Source: Aurelia coerulea (Eukaryota > Cnidaria > Scyphozoa > Semaeostomeae > Ulmaridae). From it: a DNA stretch of 64,000 nucleotides. The stretch's first letter is position 1. Each line of letters begins with the position of its first letter. Shown piece after piece: positions 57,622 through 64,000 of the stretch. The stretch spans positions 4,520,743 to 4,584,742 of the forward strand of contig CM076962.1 of assembly GCA_039566865.1 (NCBI GenBank), given 5' to 3'. A model generated the notes under the pieces. The model searched no databases. It saw only the letters and a list, made by a program, of their open reading frames with translations, and was not told the origin of the DNA. The position numbers and the translations under genes are program-made.

Positions 57622-58437
57622 TCATGATTTCACTGCCCGTGTGATATGAACATCAATTACCTTATCATTCGGCGTTCCGCTTTTCAAAATTGAAATTCTA
57701 GGCAGTTTATTGCTGTCATCTGTAACCTCACCCAAAGTCATCTTATTGATTTTACCTTCAATATTATCTGTTCGTTCTTTTCTCCTTCGCCGCCCCTTTC
57801 TCGCCTTTTTACCACTGCCAATCACTGTATTTGCACCCGCTTCTAAATGCGGCAAAAATTTCCGACGTCTCAAATTTGGCGGCGTCTTTTGTCCGGCGAA
57901 AGAAGCTTTTAAATGTGCTACTTCGCTTTTTGTATAATCAACGCGGTCTTGTAGCATAGCCGATGGTCTTCTCTTGGTTAACTCAAGTTTTTCGCATACC
58001 TCAAGCGGATAACTTTGTTTCATAGTCTCATTAATTTCTGCAAGGGGTTCCTTCGCTTGTTTGTCCTCTATGGCTGATTCACTCTGGATTTTCACCGCAC
58101 GCTCAATCAGTGTTTTATTACCGCCCGTTTTATCTGTCTCATCTTTGCATTTCAAGGTTGAATCTACGGGAATATCCTTACTTTTTTCTACACTGTATTT
58201 AGTTAGATTTGACTGCATCTTTTTCCAGCGCTTGTTGCGGTTATGTTGCGCGTCGTGAATCCATTTCTTCATCTTAAGATATTGTGCACGGTGTTCCAAA
58301 TCTATTGCGTCTAATTTCTTGTGCAAGAGTCGGTCTTCTCTCTCGTTCGCTGCTATTGTTTGAATATAAACGCGCGAGGCTTGATCCCGTAATGCCCGCA
58401 TAAAATCAGACCGGTCATTATGGTTTGGACCTGCCAT
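57622..58437 (-). CDS. unrecognised 271-aa basic protein, paralogue B
   Basis: The open frame runs to 58680, but I start at the Met at 58437 (MAGPNHND). From there the length (271 aa) and the position of block 1 match the 272-aa paralogue at 30642-31460; the 81 residues upstream look like translated 5' UTR. Block 1 (about 11-58) has IAANEREDRLL, KLDAIDLEHR and LKMKK. Block 2 (about 157-199) has YTKSEV, AGQKTPP and FLPHLE. Between them is a Lys/Glu-rich linker, and after them a cluster GKKARKGRRRRK (about 209-220) suggests a nuclear or nucleic-acid-binding location. It has no membrane span. The two genes share strand and lie 26 kb apart with unrelated sequence between, so the duplication is not recent. 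Confidence 0.82.
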   Translation of the reverse strand: MAGPNHNDRSDFMRALRDQASRVYIQTIAANEREDRLLHKKLDAIDLEHRAQYLKMKKWIHDAQHNRNKRWKKMQSNLTKYSVEKSKDIPVDSTLKCKDETDKTGGNKTLIERAVKIQSESAIEDKQAKEPLAEINETMKQSYPLEVCEKLELTKRRPSAMLQDRVDYTKSEVAHLKASFAGQKTPPNLRRRKFLPHLEAGANTVIGSGKKARKGRRRRKERTDNIEGKINKMTLGEVTDDSNKLPRISILKSGTPNDKVIDVHITRAVKS

Positions 58438-60913
58438 CGTGGTAAAATCCGGGTTGCACTTATGTCCGGCTCTTTTTCCAGTGATACAACGTTTAGCTGA
58501 TGAGCGTTTTAAATGCTTTGGATTAGATCTACACCTTTGTAGGCCATGTAATAAAGAAGGCTTTAGACTGAAAATTCTACACCTGGCTGAAGTTTTAGCT
58601 GGCCAGTGAACCAATAAAAACCGAGTTACTTTATGTTTTCTGTAATGATTTTTAACTTGTCCTTTGGAGTGAAAGTCCAATCAACAATTGTACGGTACCA
58701 ATTTTGCACCGGGAACAGTTCTCTCATTATTGACCGTATCAAGCACAATGTTTTCTGGATGTTATTCCTCACAATTTCGAATGCGGCTGATTCAGAATGA
58801 AAATGTCTTTAGCCCTTCATCAAGTAAGCTGCTATTACCACTGGCCATTCCCCAAAAAAAAAACTTTTAATTCGATGCCGTCACTCTTTTCGTGCACGCG
58901 ATCAGTTACGCTTGTTTTCTATGCTGCGTAGGAGCTCTGTTTCATAGCAACAATGTTATACATACGTCAGCAAGGTATAGGACGTTTTCAAATGACAGTA
59001 ATAGCAAACAGAAATGAATCCCAGTATCTTTTTTTAAATTGCCGAAGAAGAACACTTCAAGTTGTTGAAAAGTAAAGTTTGAGATGGTTTTCAAAAGCAT
59101 AGAATTCCAGTTCGTTGTAGCAGGATTTCTTCCTCACTCAAATCAACTCTGCTCAAAACAGTTTACGTCTTCTTCGATAGAAACTCCTTCTTTGAGCGGC
59201 GAATATTGAATGTTGGCTCCGTCGTTTAACGTTCCAACATACAAACCAGCAGATACATACCAATTGAATGCATATGGTCGTCATAAGAACCGCAAGATAA
59301 TTTCAGTTAGGCCACAAAAATCTAAGCTGAAAGCAAAACCAATTCATCATCAAGTCTCTTCAAGTGTCCTCACGTCCTTTCTTTCAGCACTACTCAACGG
59401 CTCTCAAATTTAGCTCTCTTACTTTAACGACCCTCAAATCTGGTCCTTGTTATTAGATTTCAGGAACTACTTTTTATCCAAGTTCTTGCTTTTCAAGTCG
59501 TGACAAACATAGTAGTCTCTTCACGTCTCCTCGCGTTCCTTCTTTCCCAGCTCACAGCTCAATCCAATACGGCCCTCAAATTTAGCGCTTAACATATGAT
59601 CCTTGTTATTAGATTTCACGGGATATTATTGACCTCTTTTCTTGCCTTTCAAGTTGAGACAAACAAATAATGGATTACAGCAGCTAACGCGGTTATGAAA
59701 TAAGAAAGAATTTATTCCAGTCTTTCTGGCTGTCAAGTGGTTACGCTATTACGATTCAACCAAAAATCCGTACGCGTCTTCTGTAATTGTTTTTGGAACC
59801 ACACTCGGATATCGAATTTTCCATTAAAATGTTCAATCCAGTGAGGCTTCCAAAATGTTTTAGATGTAAATTGCGTTAGTCAAGTGCTTCCAGTAAATTA
59901 GACTCTCTTGGCAAATGAATCGATTGCTGCAGAAAATTTCCTTGCATGAGACGTCTGCAGTATTGCTCAGATGCTTTTAACTCAATAAAATACGATTTCC
60001 TACACCATGAAAACGAGCTACATTCTTCGTGTGCTTCAAGCTGTTGTTGTGAAGTCGTTTGTTGAACTGAACTTCCCTTCGACTCTGATTGATCCGATAT
60101 TCTACCCCAGAAGCTCCAGAATTAGTGACAAGGCTACACCTTGACAAAATCGTGGAATTACTGCAAATGATTTATTTCGAAGAAGAACAAGGCATTCATG
60201 TACATCACAGAACCAACAAGCTGCATATTTCTCTGAACAACAAGGGTTACTTCCTTCTGCTCAATGACTCAGCTTCAATTTTCAACAAATTCGTATTTTG
60301 TTATCTGCTTCTACGTTGTCTTCTATCGATTTGATGTGAGCTTGTTTCGTAGCTAAAATCCTTCAGAAAACAACGTTACTCTTTCAATGATCGATGCTCA
60401 CCGGGTATTATTAACCACAAGCTTCTTGAACTCGTGCAACAACAAACTACAACGAAATCATATGTTGTCGAAGCGTTTTGCTGCACGTTTTCAATATTCA
60501 ATATAACAAGATTACTCAATTCCTTAGCACGAAATTCCCGCTTACCAAGGAAAACACAAAAGACTGTTGTTTCTTACTTTCAAGGCACACAACAGGCGTC
60601 TCTAAATCTCATCGGCTCCTAAAACAATACCGCATACCACGGTCCGCTGATTTAGCTTGCGTCATTACCTTCCCTCGGGAAATGTACATTTTTAGGCCGC
60701 AGTCATATCATTAGGCCCATTTTGGATAAAGGAAAAACATGCAAATTTGATAAGGGCGAGCGAGATGCTGATTACGAATTACCAGTGAACAAGCAATAAC
60801 ACAGGTCAATTGGCGTTTCCAGTTGTAAACATCTCCCAAACATCTAAACCCTGCTATTTTGAAATACACACAATTGCAAGTTTACAGGTTTACAATTCTT
60901 AAAGTAAAGTTAG
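58438..60913. other. no gene recognised; upstream of paralogue B
   Basis: A pair of diverged direct repeats lies at about 59340-59460 and 59510-59620 (CCTCAAATTTAGC.CTTA, GATCCTTGTTATTAGATTTCA). Frames at 59210-59413 and 60089-60334 have no recognisable domain. Confidence 0.45.
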
Positions 60914-61448
60914 TTGACAGACAGGGGCGGACTGGCCCGGGTGGCTAGGTGGCGATCGCCACCCGGGCCCCCTAATAATTTTGAAAAGCGGGCCCTCCAT
61001 AAAGAGAAATTTTTGAATTTAAGCATCATCAATCTATAACCATACACGTAGGCTTCGAAAGCTGATTCGAAACAATGGCTATCACGTCTAATGTCTCTGG
61101 GCCCCAACCAAATGAACACCTACCTCTTCACGTTCAGTCAGGGCATCTTTTAGTATTATAACTAGCGGGAGCGGGCCATTGGCCCAGTAGGCCCTCTTCC
61201 TGGACCAGTAGTGAAGCAAAAATCCATATTTTTGGCCCATTTGTTTGGGCCCCTTTCGTTCGACATATTTTACAGTTTTACCCCTTTATTGTCAAGCGCC
61301 AAAAAGTCCTTCCAGTGTAGTTGACATTCATAGTTACTCAACCTTAGATGGACCTTTCTGTTTCAACATTCTAGATGTATTAGATAGAGACCTTGCTATA
61401 CAATTTATAGAGGAGTCAACCATGGGCCTTCCATTTTCCTAACTGGCA

Positions 61449-61508
61449 GAAGGTGTTGTGGCGCAGTGATGTAATCCTCTGACTTTGCAGCCAGAACATT
61501 CAGGCGGA
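61449..61508 (+). mobile_element. older SINE, 5' half
   Basis: GGTGTTGTGGCGCAGTGATG through CAGAACATTCAGGCGGA. The continuation (GGGCTCGATCCC...) is at 62356-62445, so this SINE was split by the intervening elements. Confidence 0.75.
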
Positions 61509-62170
61509 CAGTGGCGTGGCCACGGGGGTATTGGGGGGGGCAATTGCCCCTCCCCATTTTTGTCGAAAGATGGCCCTCGAGATTCCTCTAAAACCGAAGA
61601 GAAAATAGCTGGATATAGGTTGCGTAAGGATTTTCTGAGAAAAGTCAAATCTTCCATTTTAGCACTGGCAAGCATGATACTGGGAGATACATTTTAAGCA
61701 AAAGTGTAGGATCTTTCTTCAAAAATTTTCTTGCGCTCTGATTCATAGAATAACTTTTGCAAAACTATCAAGGTTTTCTTGTCGCAATGGCAAGCATGAT
61801 ATTGGGAGATGCATTTTAAGCCAAAGTAAGGGATGTTTCTTCAAAAATTTTCCTCTTGCTCTGATTCTTAGGATAACTGTCACAAAGCAATCAAGGGTTC
61901 CTTGTCGCTAATGGCAAGCAAGATATTGGGAGACGCATTATAGGCCAAAGTAAAGGATCTTTCTTCGAAAATTTTCCTCACGCTCTGATTCATAGGATAA
62001 CTGTTGCAAAACGACCTAGGTTTTCTTGTCGCTAAAGGCAAGCATGATATTGGGAGATGCATTCTAGGCCAAAGTAAAGGGCGTGGCCCTAAGAATTTTC
62101 CTGGGGGCTTCGCCCCCAGTCTCCCTCATTCTCGTGCCCCCATTTAATTTACCCTGGCCACGCCGTTTCA
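61509..62170. mobile_element. DNA element with CAGTGGCGTGGCCA end and 124-bp tandem core
   Basis: Begins CAGTGGCGTGGCCACGGGGG and ends near TGGCCACGCCGTTTCA. The core has GGCAAGCATGATA at 61667, 61789, 61913 and 62037, i.e. a 122-124-bp tandem repeat of about 3.5 copies. The right boundary is uncertain because a SINE abuts it. Confidence 0.7.
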
Positions 62171-62355
62171 GGTGTTGTGGCGCATTGGTGTAATTCTCTG
62201 ACTTTGCAGCCAGAACAGTCAGGTGGAGTGGGTTCGATACCCGGTAGGACCCCACCATTTGAGCGTCATGACAAGGGGTCGCGGACTCGATTAGGTCTGC
62301 TCTGTTTCTGCGATCGCAGCACTTGGCGCTGAAAAACGCAAACCTTCACCTTCAG
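62171..62355 (+). mobile_element. younger tRNA-derived SINE with ACCTTC tail, full length
   Basis: A-box-like TGGCGCATTGG, B box GGTTCGATACC, a body shared with 12218-12381, and a short AACCTTCACCTTCA tail. It is the most complete copy in the window. Confidence 0.85.
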
Positions 62356-62445
62356 GGCTCGATCCCACGTAGGGCCCCATCACTTAAACGTCATGACAAA
62401 GGATTGCGTACTCGATTTGGTCTTTGCGCAAAAGTTATCTAGAAG
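62356..62445 (+). mobile_element. older SINE, 3' half
   Basis: CTCGATCCCACGTAGGGCCC and CGTCATGACAAAGGATTGCG are the body of the SINE begun at 61449. The 847-bp gap is filled by the DNA element and the younger SINE. Confidence 0.7.
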
Positions 62446-62447
62446 TA

Positions 62448-63011
62448 CCGGGTGCGCCAAAATAAACTATGCACGTTTGACAGGTCACAATAAATCGTAC
62501 ACTGGACAGATTTGAAGATGTATGACTTAATCTTTAGCAAAAAGCCTAAATTAAATTCTAGGAGTTTCTTTTCAAAATTTTCCGCTTTCAATATTTAGAT
62601 CTAGAAGCGAGTTTCTTAAAATTTTCGTTTTCGAAAACACTGAAAATGATAAAAAAATATCGATCAATTTTTAAAAGACTCAACATGATTGAACAAAGAG
62701 AAAACTTTTTTATTGTGATTTGAGGATTTGGTACGAACTCTCGTACAGCAGATTACAACTAATCGATTTCTAAATCCCATATATCACCACGAACAAGTTC
62801 TCTCTTTGATCGTTTTCAGTGTTTTTTAAAGCAAAAATTTTAAGAAATTCGCTTCTAGCTCTAAAAACTGAAAACGAAACAATTTCCAAAAAGTCCTAGA
62901 ATCTAATGCAGGCTTGCTGCTAAAGATTAAGTCATAAATCTTTAAAAATCGGTCCAGTGTACGATTAATTGTGGCCTGCCAAAAGTGGATAGTTTATTTT
63001 GGCGCACCCAG
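62448..63011. mobile_element. 564-bp TA-flanked hairpin element, CCGGGTGCGCCAAAA ends
   Basis: Nearly complete inverted repeat with arms of about 250 bp (AAATCGTACACTGGACAG against CGGTCCAGTGTACGATTAA) and TA at 62446-62447 and 63012-63013. A single arm of the same family lies at 49828-49955. Non-coding. Confidence 0.92.
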
Positions 63012-63328
63012 TAAAATCTAGAAATGTCGAATTATAGATACTTTACTCGTCATCATACAGATTTAAAACGATATATCTCGTCGACTGTCAAATTCGTTGC
63101 AACCGATTCCAGCCTTCACTTTGCAATGATTCCTCACTAACGAACGGATTGAGTAATGCAAAAATTCATATCACCTTTTATAATAGTACGTGAAATTTTG
63201 TTTTTTCAAGTGACCGCACCCAATTAAGGACTGGCCGCGCCCTACGGGCCCTTGCTGAGCCCTACGGGCCCTTGCTGAGCCATAACGCCACCCCAGAAAA
63301 AAAGTGCCAGTCCGCCCCTGTTGACAGA

Positions 63329-64000
63329 GATAAATAGCTATCCCAAGGACTGCACATGCAGATCTAAAATTAGCCTATGTATTTTATTATACAGACACGC
63401 GCGTGCATCTATTTTCACTAGGGGAGCAATTACGTGCATAGATGTTTCTTTGTCCTATTTACGATTGCCTCTACTTTAAAAGTTTAGGCCAATAAAAGGG
63501 AACGACTACAGTTTTCTAAAACCACGAGTAGGCCGAGTAGCGCTGCTGTAAATATCATACATACAGTATTTCCGCTTTTGGGCCAAATTTTATTTTGAGT
63601 CAGTTGCAAATTGCAGCATGCCTACAAAAGACCCTGGGTAAAAAGACATATCGCATTTTGCCGATCTCTTTTGGGGCGCACCCCCGGCTCTATAAGCCAA
63701 TCAACTGGGCCCTTTCGATCTGTTAATTTCTACACCATTGAAAGATATTTTTAGATAAATCCCGTAAATCTAGCATATTTGACTATAACACCGAGGTCTT
63801 AATTCCTAAATTCAAAGTACAAAATCTTTCCTCTAAATATCCAGCTGTTACATTGACACCACCTAGTGAGACAGACGCAAATAGCTTTCAAGAAACTTTA
63901 CTACCTCACTATTGAGTTTTGGATTTGCGACAACGAAGCCTGAAGGAGACATAGCTTTACAAGAAAGCCTCCTATTTCAATCACGTTTCAATCACGTAAC
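63329..64000. other. no gene recognised; end of window
   Basis: Short frames only, with no termini or repeats that I can support. Confidence 0.4.

Larger units (their letters stand above)
60922..63320. mobile_element. 2.4 kb hAT-type element with nested insertions
   Basis: Ends CAGGGGCGGACTGGCC and the inverse GCCAGTCCGCCCCTG, with a perfect 8-bp duplication TTGACAGA (60914-60921 and 63321-63328). It has no transposase. Subterminal features include a CCCGGGTGGC...GCCACCCGGG palindrome and a 21-bp direct duplication near 63238-63280. Inserted in it are two SINEs, a G/C-ended DNA element and a hairpin MITE. Confidence 0.93.

Noticed and set aside
58438..58680. 81-residue N-terminal extension of paralogue B
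   Set aside because: Starting at the Met at 58437 gives a length and block spacing matching paralogue A; the extension has no counterpart and looks like 5' UTR.

Overview
The window looks like transposon-dense nuclear DNA of a marine invertebrate. A cnidarian, probably an anthozoan, is my best guess. The reasons are AT-rich sequence with spliced genes, a long secreted beta-helix plus multi-membrane protein of a type I associate with anthozoans, an L2/CR1-type LINE, tRNA-derived SINEs and many foldback DNA transposons. No search was possible, so the taxon is an inference. I see no bacterial operons, CRISPR array or rRNA.

Four host genes can be supported. (1) A plus-strand two-exon gene: a signal-peptide exon at 10150-10216, a 12.3 kb intron, and a large exon at 22565-25908. 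It predicts a 1136-aa protein with an extracellular beta-helix, a Cys-rich segment and several C-terminal membrane spans. (2) and (3) Two intronless-looking minus-strand paralogues of 272 and 271 aa (30642-31460 and 57622-58437). They share two conserved blocks and belong to a family I do not recognise. (4) A minus-strand three-exon gene (53171 down to 50964, 180 aa) whose splice sites and phases agree at both junctions.

Most of the remaining sequence is mobile DNA, much of it with readable target-site duplications (TSDs). There are hAT-type elements with 8-bp TSDs in several families, and TA-flanked Tc1/mariner- or pogo-type elements that include near-perfect hairpins of 0.2-0.8 kb. There is also a TTAA-flanked piggyBac-type element, elements with 9-bp TSDs, and long foldbacks of unknown class. 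A minus-strand LINE (17.4-20.6 kb) is truncated, frameshifted and split by two hAT-type MITEs with perfect TSDs. The 12.3 kb intron of gene 1 holds the LINE, two copies of one hAT-type family, a 104-bp satellite, a 74-bp tandem repeat and a pogo-type element with a SINE inside it.

The 3' end of gene 1 (last transmembrane codons, stop codon and AATAAA) is repeated downstream as an exact 166-bp tandem array with an alternating two-type structure, plus one decayed outlying copy. The 60.9-63.3 kb region is a nest: a 2.4 kb hAT-type element contains an old SINE, which is split by another DNA element and a younger SINE, with a TA-flanked hairpin beside them.

The four genes show no evident pathway relationship. 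The best candidates for new biology are the two-member unknown family, the repeated 3' terminus of gene 1, and the cryptic three-exon gene.
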